From: Propionibacteriaceae bacterium
Lineage (GTDB): Bacteria > Actinomycetota > Actinomycetes > Propionibacteriales > Propionibacteriaceae
Direction of reading: 5' to 3'
DNA: 6,620 bases
Assembly: GCA_024636075.1 (NCBI GenBank)
Contig: JAGXHS010000051.1
Location: forward strand, 1 to 6,620
The notes under the pieces were generated by a model. The model was given only the letters and a program-made list of their open reading frames with translations, was not told where the DNA came from and ran no database searches. The translations under genes and the position numbers were made by a program. How positions within the stretch are numbered: the first letter of the stretch is position 1; the number at the start of each line of letters is the position of its first letter. This document shows, in pieces, positions 1 through 5,109 of the stretch.

Positions 1-1025
1 CCCCGCTGACCCGCAACCGGGCCGGCGACGGGATGGCGCCCACCGAGCTCAACGCCGAGTATTACGCGCAGCGTGCCGGGGCTGCCCTGATCGTCAGCGA
101 AGGCACCCAGCCCAGCGCCGTCGGACAGGGCTACCTGAACACTCCCGGCATCCATTCCGCTGAGCAGATCGCCGGCTGGCGACTTGTCGCCGACCGGGTT
201 CACGATCGCGACGGCCAGATCTTCGTGCAGCTGATGCACGCCGGGCGGATCGCTCACCCCGACAACAAGTCTGGTCTTGAATCCATCGCCCCGAGCGCCA
301 TCGCCGCTCCCGGCAACATCGTGACCGCAACGGGTGAGCAGCCGATGGTCACTCCCCGGGCCCTTGAAACCGAAGAGATCCCGGGGGTGGTCGCCGACTT
401 CGTCCATGCCGCGCGCAGCGCCCGTGAGGCGGGCATCGACGGAGTCGAGATCCACGCCGCCAACGGCTACCTGCTGCACCAGTTCCTCGCACCGTCCTCC
501 AACCAGCGCACCGACCAGTACGGCGGCACACCGGCGAACCGGGCCCAGATGGCCATCGAGACCGTGACAGCGGTCGCCGATGCGATCGGCGCCGACCGCG
601 TCGGCCTGCGCATCTCCCCGGCCCACAACATTCAGGGAGTGATGGAGAACGACAGGGCCGCCACCCGGGAAACCTACGAGACGCTCGTGGACGGCATCGC
701 CGGGCTGGATCTCGCCTACCTGAGCATCCTGGCGGACCCGACCGATCAGCTCATCGTCGACCTGCGAGCTCGATTCCACGGTCCGATCATCACCAACGAC
801 GGCTTCGGCGCGGTGACCACCCTCGAATCCGCCACTGCCATTCTCGAGCGGGGGCAGGGCGACCTGGTCGCGGTGGGTCGTCTGTTCCTGGCCAATCCCG
901 ATCTCGTGCAGCGTTGGCAGAACGACGCCCCACTGAACGCGCCGGATCCGTTGACCTTCTACGGTGGCGGTGCACACGGCTACACCGATTACCCCACAGT
1001 GGACAAGGCTGAGGAGCAGGCCTGA
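1..1025 (+). CDS. NADH:flavin oxidoreductase / Old Yellow Enzyme family ene-reductase (5' partial)
   Basis: FMN-dependent TIM-barrel oxidoreductase that probably reduces activated C=C bonds (enones, quinones, other electrophiles) with NAD(P)H in the cytosol. The frame is open from base 3 and already reads PLTRNRA, the conserved segment near the OYE N-terminus, so the ATG at 33 is internal and the true start lies just upstream of the window. About 340 residues are visible, close to a full-length family member. Numbering from the codon at base 3, the signature HAANGY gives H151, N154 and Y156, matching the OYE substrate-binding His/Asn pair and the proton-donating Tyr. Also present are SEGTQ, TPRALETEEIPG, SNQRTDQYGG, the FMN-phosphate region VAVGRLFLANPDL and the C-terminal FYGGGAHGYTDYP. 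The stop overlaps the next gene's start by one base (TGATG), implying co-transcription and coupled translation. Family assignment is firm; the physiological substrate is unknown. Confidence 0.95.
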   Translation, partial: PLTRNRAGDGMAPTELNAEYYAQRAGAALIVSEGTQPSAVGQGYLNTPGIHSAEQIAGWRLVADRVHDRDGQIFVQLMHAGRIAHPDNKSGLESIAPSAIAAPGNIVTATGEQPMVTPRALETEEIPGVVADFVHAARSAREAGIDGVEIHAANGYLLHQFLAPSSNQRTDQYGGTPANRAQMAIETVTAVADAIGADRVGLRISPAHNIQGVMENDRAATRETYETLVDGIAGLDLAYLSILADPTDQLIVDLRARFHGPIITNDGFGAVTTLESATAILERGQGDLVAVGRLFLANPDLVQRWQNDAPLNAPDPLTFYGGGAHGYTDYPTVDKAEEQA

Positions 1026-1432
1026 TGAAGGTCCGCAGCGTGGCTCGAGTCGGCCTGGGTGCCATCCTGGTGAGCGCCGGTGTCGGGCACCTGACCACCG
1101 AACGGCAGGGCTTTCAGGCCCAGGTGCCGGACTGGTTCCCTGTACCCAAGGACTCCGTCGTGGTCGGCTCGGGACTCGTCGAGATCGCGCAGGGGGCAGC
1201 CCTGATCGCGCTCCCGAAACATCAGCGCCTGCTGGGCAAGGTGGTGGCGGGGTTCTTCGTTGCGGTGTTCCCGGGGAACATCCACCAGTACACGGCAGGG
1301 ATCGACGCCTTCGGTCTCGACACGGATCGCAAGCGCCTGATCCGGCTGGCCTTCCAGCCAGTCCTGATGGCGTGGGCTCTTGCCGCGACCCATTCGTTCG
1401 ACGCCAGGCGATCCCACACCATCGATGGATGA
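1025..1432 (+). CDS. DoxX-family small integral membrane protein
   Basis: A 135-residue hydrophobic protein with four predicted membrane helices, at about residues 5-23, 44-63, 70-87 and 106-122. It has motifs typical of DoxX-like proteins in Actinomycetota: AGVGHLT after helix 1, FQAQVPDW, SGLVEIAQG in helix 2, and FPGNIHQY followed by DAFGLDTDRKRLIRL before helix 4. DoxX was first described as a subunit of an archaeal thiosulfate:quinone oxidoreductase, but most bacterial relatives have no assigned reaction. A role in membrane redox or thiol homeostasis is inferred only from the family and from its neighbours. The start is supported by GAGGAG at 1011-1016, eight bases before the ATG, and by the TGATG overlap with the oxidoreductase gene. 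Its stop overlaps the start of the MarR gene by four bases (ATGA), placing it in the middle of a three-gene operon. Confidence 0.85.
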   Translation: MKVRSVARVGLGAILVSAGVGHLTTERQGFQAQVPDWFPVPKDSVVVGSGLVEIAQGAALIALPKHQRLLGKVVAGFFVAVFPGNIHQYTAGIDAFGLDTDRKRLIRLAFQPVLMAWALAATHSFDARRSHTIDG

Positions 1433-1944
1433 CGATGTCCGACACTCCTGAGGTGGATGGTCCCGTCCGACTGGATGATCAGCTGTGCTTCGCGCTGTAC
1501 GCCGCGGCGCGGGCGGTGACGAACGCCTACCGCGAAGGGCTTTCCGCGCTGGGTCTGACCTACCCCCAGTACGTCACTCTGCTGGCGCTGTGGGAACGAG
1601 ACGGCGTCGGGGTGGGGGAACTGGGCGGGCGACTCCACCTCGACAGCGGCACCTTGTCGCCGCTGTTGAAGCGGCTCGAAGCCTGCGGCCTGATCGAGCG
1701 CCGACGCTCCCTCCGGGACGAACGACGTGTGCTGATCCACCTCACCGAAGCCGGCAACGCGCTGCGCGGGCCCGTTGCCCAGGTGCAATGCGAGGCAGCT
1801 GCCCACGTCGGACTCGCGCCCGATGAGATCGCCGTACTGCGTGGTCTGGCGCGGCGCCTCACCGACACCGTCCAGGAGCAAGGCGGACGGGCATCTTCGA
1901 CCTCCCCCGAGGGAGGACCGCCCGAAGCTCCGGCAGATGAATGA
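1429..1944 (+). CDS. MarR-family transcriptional regulator, OhrR-like redox sensor
   Basis: A 171-residue winged-helix DNA-binding protein. The N-terminal LDDQLCFALY is the hallmark of OhrR, the organic hydroperoxide repressor. Counting from the ATG at 1429, Cys20 is followed by Tyr24, Tyr34 and Tyr45, the same +4, +14 and +25 offsets as Cys15, Tyr19, Tyr29 and Tyr40 of Bacillus subtilis OhrR, where the tyrosines line the sensing pocket. The recognition-helix region is LDSGTLSPLLKRLE (71-84) and the wing carries DERR (97-100). Other cysteines are Cys86 and Cys121; Cys121 lies roughly where two-cysteine OhrR proteins keep a resolving cysteine. The last ~20 residues are Gly/Pro/Ser/Glu-rich and probably disordered. 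The ATG at 1429 overlaps the DoxX stop as ATGA; a second in-frame ATG at 1435 is possible. It probably autoregulates the operon. Whether it senses hydroperoxides, quinones or other electrophiles cannot be read from sequence. Confidence 0.92.
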   Translation: MTMSDTPEVDGPVRLDDQLCFALYAAARAVTNAYREGLSALGLTYPQYVTLLALWERDGVGVGELGGRLHLDSGTLSPLLKRLEACGLIERRRSLRDERRVLIHLTEAGNALRGPVAQVQCEAAAHVGLAPDEIAVLRGLARRLTDTVQEQGGRASSTSPEGGPPEAPADE

Positions 1945-2098
1945 TGGGCTTCGATCGAGGTGACCTTGCGCTGGGAATCAGGCATGACCCCGGAACGGTT
2001 CGAGTCGCAGCGCAAGTTGCCATGGGCTGATGAAGTCGCCGACCGTTCGTGCCGGTCGCTGCTCCGCCATCCCGTGCGACATTGGCGGGGTGCTGCGC

Positions 2099-2110
2099 CT
2101 GGCCGGCCAG
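2099..2110. repeat. 12-bp perfect palindrome CTGGCCGGCCAG
   Basis: A perfect 12-base palindrome about 120 bases upstream of the MDR reductase start and five bases before the hairpin at 2115-2133. MarR-type dimers bind palindromic sites, so it could be an operator. However, it is composed of GGCC units that arise readily by chance in DNA this GC-rich, and it lies far upstream of the proposed promoter. Functional assignment is speculative. Confidence 0.3.
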
Positions 2111-2114
2111 TTTG

Positions 2115-2133
2115 GAGGGCAGGGGTGGCCCTC
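2115..2133 (+). terminator. Possible terminator hairpin after the OYE-DoxX-MarR operon
   Basis: The inverted repeat GAGGGC (2115-2120) and GCCCTC (2128-2133) forms a six-base-pair stem around the seven-base loop AGGGGTG. It is followed by GATTCTTC, which is T-rich for this genome but not a true U-tract. It lies 170 bases past the regulator stop and 97 bases before the next gene start. Actinobacterial terminators often lack a U-tract, so a transcription-end role is plausible but unproven. Confidence 0.35.
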
Positions 2134-2218
2134 GATTCTTCAGTACAGGTGTTGAAAGCAGCGTTCCGGCCACCGATCCGGGCGGTCCAGATGGGGCATG
2201 CCCGGAGGCGTCTGCGGG

Positions 2219-2224
2219 TACGAT
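2219..2224 (+). promoter_or_regulatory. Candidate -10 element (TACGAT) for a leaderless transcript
   Basis: TACGAT fits the actinobacterial TANNNT -10 pattern and ends six bases before the GTG at 2231, so transcription would begin at or next to the start codon. No good -35 hexamer is seen 16-18 bases upstream. The only purine-rich stretch, GGAGG at 2204-2208, is 22 bases from the GTG and too far to serve as its ribosome-binding site, which supports leaderless initiation. Confidence 0.45.
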
Positions 2225-2230
2225 GACGGT

Positions 2231-3217
2231 GTGAGAGCAGCGGTCTCGGCGGAGTACGGCACACCCGATGTGGTTCGGGTCGAGGAGGTCCCGGTACCGA
2301 GTCCTCGAGCGGGTCAGGTGCTGGTCAAGGTGCACCTGAGCACCGTCAACCGGACCGACTGCGGATACCGGGCGGCGCACCCGTTCTTCATCCGTGCGTT
2401 CACGGGATGGCGTCGACCCAAGGTGACGATCCTGGGCACTGAATTCGCCGGGGTGGTTGCGGCGGTTGGATCAGGAGTGAGTCGGTTCGATGTCGGCGAC
2501 CGGGTGTTCGGCTACAACGAATCGGGCTTCGGAGCCCACGCCGAGTACCTGACGGTTGACCAGGAGGGCCCGGTCGCCGTCATCCCGGAGGGGGTGAGGG
2601 ATGAACACGCCGCTGCCAGCACCGAGGCATCCCACTACGCACTGGCGATCATCCGCAAGGGCGGAATCGAGCCGGGCCAGGATGTCCTGGTTTATGGGGC
2701 CAGCGGAGGCATCGGGTCGGCAGCCGTGCAACTGCTCAAGGCGCTCGACGTCAACGTCACCGCGGTCTGTGGACCGGAGGCCGTCTCGCTGATGCGCCAG
2801 ATCGGTGCCGATCAGGTGATCGACCGTACTGCCGAGGACTTCACGCAGGGCAGTGATCGGTACGACTGCATCATCGACGCGGTCGGAAAGAGCAGCTTCA
2901 GCACGTGCCGATCAGTGCTGCGCCGTGATGGTTCGTACCTGACGACGGATCTTGGCCACGGATGGCAGAACGTGCCCCTGCAGCTGATCACCAAGCTGGG
3001 TCGCGGCAGGCGCGTCATGATGCCGACCCCGCCAAGATTCGACAAGGCACTCATCGAGGAGTTCCAGGAGTTGCTGCGCTCCGGTGAGTTCCGCCCGGTG
3101 CTGGATGACCGACGATTCGACCTGGAGCAGATCGTCGCGGCCTACGAGTACGTCGAGTCGGAACAGAAGACCGGCAACGTCTTGCTCAGGGTCGCACCCA
3201 CCGATCACGATCAGTGA
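2231..3217 (+). CDS. MDR-superfamily NAD(P)-dependent quinone/enone oxidoreductase, zinc-independent
   Basis: A 328-residue medium-chain dehydrogenase/reductase. The N-terminal GroES-like domain (about 1-125) contains STVNRTDCGYR (37-47), ILGTEFAGVVAAVGSGV (67-83) and FDVGDRVFGY (86-95). The Rossmann domain carries VLVYGASGGIGSAAVQLLK (152-170), whose GASGGIG is the nucleotide-binding loop. TEFAG replaces the GHE zinc motif of alcohol dehydrogenases and no structural four-cysteine lobe is visible, so a metal-free quinone-reductase-like reaction with NAD(P)H is expected, probably on quinones or α,β-unsaturated carbonyls. The GTG at 2231 is preferred because VRAAVSAEYGTPDVVRVEE aligns with the usual MDR N-terminus (MKAAV...). 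An in-frame ATG at 2198 would add 11 atypical residues and has no ribosome-binding site. It is monocistronic and converges on the DUF427 gene. Exact substrate unknown. Confidence 0.9.
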   Translation: MRAAVSAEYGTPDVVRVEEVPVPSPRAGQVLVKVHLSTVNRTDCGYRAAHPFFIRAFTGWRRPKVTILGTEFAGVVAAVGSGVSRFDVGDRVFGYNESGFGAHAEYLTVDQEGPVAVIPEGVRDEHAAASTEASHYALAIIRKGGIEPGQDVLVYGASGGIGSAAVQLLKALDVNVTAVCGPEAVSLMRQIGADQVIDRTAEDFTQGSDRYDCIIDAVGKSSFSTCRSVLRRDGSYLTTDLGHGWQNVPLQLITKLGRGRRVMMPTPPRFDKALIEEFQELLRSGEFRPVLDDRRFDLEQIVAAYEYVESEQKTGNVLLRVAPTDHDQ

Positions 3218-3235
3218 TCCCAGCCGCTTGGGTGC
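3194..3235. terminator. Nested inverted repeat at the convergent gene junction, possible bidirectional terminator
   Basis: An outer stem, GCACCCA (3194-3200) with TGGGTGC (3229-3235), encloses an inner perfect stem, GATCAC (3203-3208) with GTGATC (3214-3219), around the loop GATCA. The inner right arm contains the TGA stop of the reductase gene, and the structure ends four bases before the DUF427 stop codon, so it is the only intergenic space between the convergent genes. There is no T-run on either side, so this would be a U-less terminator. Both stems are exact; function is inferred from position. Confidence 0.5.
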
Positions 3236-3239
3236 CTGC

Positions 3240-3725
3240 TCACCAGCCCCAGGTGCCAGGCGCTCCCTTGAACGGACCGACCACCTCCGAGGTGATCCAG
3301 CCGCCATAGAAGTCGCCGTCCTGCGCGGTCACACGTTCTCCGTCGACGAAGCAGGCATCCATCGCCCCGGGCATCACCGCGACGTGGCCGGCCAACGGCT
3401 CGAACCCGGCCGTGGGCTGTGGATAGTGCCAGGCGGCGCGCTGTGCGCGCTGACCGTCCTGACACACATCGAAGTAGTGCGCGACACCCTTGAACTCGCA
3501 CGCCGTGGTTCCTGTCACTGGCTGCAGCACCCCGGGCACGAAACTCTCAATGGGCAGGTAAAACGTCGGCGGGTGGGAGGTTTCCAGCACCCGCAGCGAC
3601 TGCGTGGAGGACGCGATTTCGACGCCGCCGAAGTGGATCTGCACAGTCAGCTCGCAGCTGACCACAGCCGGTGGGCGGGGATAGTCCCACACCGACTCGA
3701 CGGGCTTACCGGATTGGGTCGTCAT
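3240..3725 (-). CDS. DUF427 domain-containing protein
   Basis: A 161-residue soluble protein made almost entirely of one DUF427 domain. Diagnostic segments, in order: VWDYPRPP (12-19), IHFGGVEIASS (30-40), RVLETSHPPTFYLP (45-58), CEFKGVAHYFDV (76-87), AWHYPQPTAGF (98-108), MDACFVDGERV (122-132), FYGGWITSEVVGPFKG (139-154) and the terminal GTWGW. Length is normal for the short actinobacterial form, which has one domain copy. No signal peptide or membrane segment is seen. The biochemical role of this family is unknown and none is assigned here. The start is supported by AGGAG (complement of 3734-3738), seven bases before the ATG and inside the end of the upstream oxygenase gene, and by a four-base ATGA overlap with that gene's stop. 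It is therefore very likely co-transcribed and translationally coupled with the MpaB-type oxygenase. Confidence 0.9.
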   Translation of the reverse strand: MTTQSGKPVESVWDYPRPPAVVSCELTVQIHFGGVEIASSTQSLRVLETSHPPTFYLPIESFVPGVLQPVTGTTACEFKGVAHYFDVCQDGQRAQRAAWHYPQPTAGFEPLAGHVAVMPGAMDACFVDGERVTAQDGDFYGGWITSEVVGPFKGAPGTWGW

Positions 3726-4651
3726 GCGGCATGCTCCTGTCCCTCATCGCCTCGTTGTCCTGTTTCGTTCTGTTCTCCTCGGTCCTCGGCCCGCACCCCC
3801 GCCATTGCCCACCGGATGGTGGCGGTACTGGCCGAACCCAGCGGGCCCCCGATCGCTTGCACCAGGCAATCTGACGTCGAGATGCCGAAGGTCTCACGTG
3901 CCCAGGCCGGCATCACCGCAATACCGCCGGCCACGATGGCCGCGTAGCCAGGGCGTGCCGCCCAGGGCAAGGGCGGTTGCAGCAGAAGGAATCTGGCTGA
4001 GTCCCGAGCCGCGTCCGTCAGCTCGAGCTCGTCCCGGTAGCCGTCCAAAGCGGTCTGCAGCTCATCCACGGTGTCTGGCGGTTCCAGTACGCCGAGCAGA
4101 CGCGCGGAAACTCCCGTCTGGCGCACGTACCGGTCAGCCTCACTGGGTGTCAGCGGGTCCTTTGCGTACGCCTGGAACGCGCGCAGGAATGAGTCCACCT
4201 CGGCCAGATGAACCCACATCAACAGGTGCGGGTCGCTGGCTCGATAGGCCCGGCCGGCGTGATCCTTGCCGCGCACGCGTTCGTGCACCGCTCGCACCGT
4301 GGCGATGTGCTCCTCGGCGTGTTCGATGGTGCCGAACGTGGTCGTCGCCAAGTAGGTGCTGGTGCGGGCCAACCGCCCCCACGGGTCACCCCGGTAGCCA
4401 CTGTGGCCCGCAACGCCCGCCATCGCCGCCGGGTGCAGCATCTGGACCAACAGCGCCGCCACACCGCCGGGAAACATGGCGGCGTCCTCATGAACGCGCC
4501 AGATGGGATCATCACTGGTGAACCAGCGTTCGCCACCGGGCTGCCAGATGCGCCGGGCATTGCGTGGCCCGTCGTCACCGGAGACCTTGTGCCGCAACGC
4601 CAAACCCCGTCGTGTCTGGGCCTTGCCGGTCACCTGTCCTACGACGCTCAT
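3722..4651 (-). CDS. Oxygenase MpaB family protein (DUF2236), putative heme-dependent oxygenase
   Basis: A 309-residue protein of the DUF2236/MpaB family, related to the rubber-cleaving latex clearing protein and the mycophenolic-acid enzyme MpaB, which are b-type-heme proteins. Family landmarks: a helix with LLVQMLHPAAMAGVAGHSGYRGDPWGRL (67-94, contiguous), RTSTYLATTTFG (96-107), then DPHLLMWVHLAEVDSFLRA (140-158). Within the last, H148 of WVH is the likely axial heme ligand by analogy with the family. R96 and T97 match the conserved Arg-Thr of this group. The Asp/Glu/Gln-rich C-terminal tail (288-309) looks disordered. The frame stays open to 4783, but the ATG at 4651 is chosen because GGAG lies four bases upstream and residues before it are low-complexity Arg/Ser/Pro without family character. 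No signal peptide is evident. It is the first gene of a two-gene operon with DUF427. Substrate unknown. Confidence 0.88.
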   Translation of the reverse strand: MSVVGQVTGKAQTRRGLALRHKVSGDDGPRNARRIWQPGGERWFTSDDPIWRVHEDAAMFPGGVAALLVQMLHPAAMAGVAGHSGYRGDPWGRLARTSTYLATTTFGTIEHAEEHIATVRAVHERVRGKDHAGRAYRASDPHLLMWVHLAEVDSFLRAFQAYAKDPLTPSEADRYVRQTGVSARLLGVLEPPDTVDELQTALDGYRDELELTDAARDSARFLLLQPPLPWAARPGYAAIVAGGIAVMPAWARETFGISTSDCLVQAIGGPLGSASTATIRWAMAGVRAEDRGEQNETGQRGDEGQEHAA

Positions 4652-4658
4652 CGTGCTC

Positions 4659-4684
4659 CACTTCGGGTTGCTGCAACACTTCGG
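4659..4684 (-). promoter_or_regulatory. Palindrome between direct repeats just upstream of the oxygenase gene, possible operator
   Basis: On the coding (minus) strand the order is CCGAAGTG, then the near-contiguous palindrome GTTGCAGCAAC (five-base arms, one central base; 4667-4677), then CCGAAGTG again. The direct repeats (4659-4666 and 4677-4684) are 18 bases apart. The start-proximal copy overlaps the ribosome-binding GGAG of the oxygenase gene, so a protein bound here, or an mRNA structure, could block initiation. No convincing -10/-35 pair was found on this strand nearby. The repeats are directly visible; the regulatory role is inferred. Confidence 0.3.
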
Positions 4685-4778
4685 TCTCTGTATTGAATTG
4701 GGTCTGCTGGAGCGACGAGGCTCAGTACCACCATCTGTGCATCCAGCCATCTCAAGTCTACGTTCCAACCCGGACGCC

Positions 4779-4799
4779 CCCACGCAGCGCTCCCGTGGG
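4779..4799. repeat. Inverted repeat / hairpin in the intergenic region
   Basis: CCCACG (4779-4784) pairs with CGTGGG (4794-4799) across a nine-base loop that itself contains AGCGCT. No T-tract follows on either strand. It lies about 130 bases upstream of the oxygenase start and could be part of its 5' region, a weak terminator for the upstream ABC operon, or chance in GC-rich DNA. Confidence 0.3.
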
Positions 4800-4878
4800 T
4801 CAGCTCCCCACCCTCAAGGAGATCCCAGGAGTCACGCGTCAGTCATGACAACCGCGGCGACGAATCAGCCAGATGGTG

Positions 4879-4908
4879 GGTGAGCCGGACGGGTCCGGTG
4901 GCTTCACC
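4879..4908 (-). terminator. Stable hairpin downstream of the ABC-transporter operon, possible terminator
   Basis: GGTGAGCC (4879-4886) pairs with GGCTTCACC (4900-4908) with one bulged base, and the interior contains the inverted repeat GGAC-GG-GTCC. An alternative fold pairs CCGGA with TCCGG. It is the strongest hairpin seen between the ABC-transporter stop (5110) and the oxygenase start (4651), about 200 bases past that stop. There is no U-tract on the minus strand, so it would be an actinobacterial U-less terminator at best. Confidence 0.35.
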
Positions 4909-5109
4909 TGATGGACGCGTCGACGTTGCGCAGCGACTTCACCGATGGGCGCGGAGCTCCAGCGAATCGTCCGATCCGCATAACTGTTTCGGCCAGGTCC
5001 GGGAGCGGGGCTCAGACAGAGTCGTGTGGCGTCGTGGTTGGAGGCCATTCCCGCCCGCAAGGCCCACCAGCGACAAAGGGGTCAGGGAAAGACCGGTGAG
5101 GTGTGGGAC

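Larger units (their letters stand above)
1945..2230. other. Intergenic region between the regulator operon and the MDR reductase gene
   Basis: 286 bases with no credible gene. Plus-strand frames crossing it (from 1960 and 2049) have no ribosome-binding site and yield Arg/Pro/Ala-rich translations without recognisable motifs; the minus-strand frames continue from antisense of the regulator gene. It contains a short inverted repeat GACCG/CGGTC (2041-2057, 7-base loop), the palindrome at 2099-2110, the hairpin at 2115-2133 and the promoter-like element at 2219-2224, each listed or mentioned separately. Confidence 0.6.
4652..5109. other. Non-coding region between the ABC-transporter and oxygenase operons
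   Basis: 458 bases that should hold the terminator of the ABC-transporter genes and the promoter of the oxygenase operon, both read on the minus strand. No credible gene: plus-strand frames from 4880 and 4911 and the minus-strand frame 5060-4839 have no family motifs or ribosome-binding sites. It contains the palindrome/direct-repeat cluster (4659-4684), hairpins at 4779-4799 and 4879-4908, the palindrome GTCATGAC (4842-4849) and an imperfect direct repeat of CTTCACC(T)GATGG.CGCG at 4902-4919 and 4937-4953. No tRNA-like cloverleaf was seen. Confidence 0.55.

Noticed and set aside
964..1428. Plus-strand open frame extending the MarR gene upstream through the DoxX gene
   Set aside because: The upstream translation is Arg/Gly/Pro-rich with no family character, while another frame encodes a clear DoxX-like protein. 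The MarR homology begins only near 1429.
1222..1881. 219-residue minus-strand open frame opposite the DoxX and MarR genes
   Set aside because: Antisense shadow of two well-identified genes, produced by GC-rich codon use; no ribosome-binding site or recognisable motif.
3084..3947. 287-residue plus-strand open frame across the reductase end and the DUF427 gene
   Set aside because: It overlaps two confident genes in other frames and its translation is not domain-like. The DUF427 match on the opposite strand is unambiguous.
3724..4521. 265-residue plus-strand open frame opposite the MpaB-type oxygenase gene
   Set aside because: Arg/Pro/Ala-rich shadow translation with no motifs; the minus strand has clear family motifs and operon coupling.
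4652..4783. N-terminal extension of the oxygenase to 4783
   Set aside because: The added 44 residues are Arg/Ser/Cys/Pro-rich, neither signal-peptide-like nor family-like, whereas the ATG at 4651 has GGAG just upstream.
4845..4883. 12-codon plus-strand ORF starting ATG ACA ACC as a leader peptide
   Set aside because: No plus-strand gene follows it, so there is nothing for it to control. The upstream AAGGAG-like sequence at 4816-4822 is too distant.
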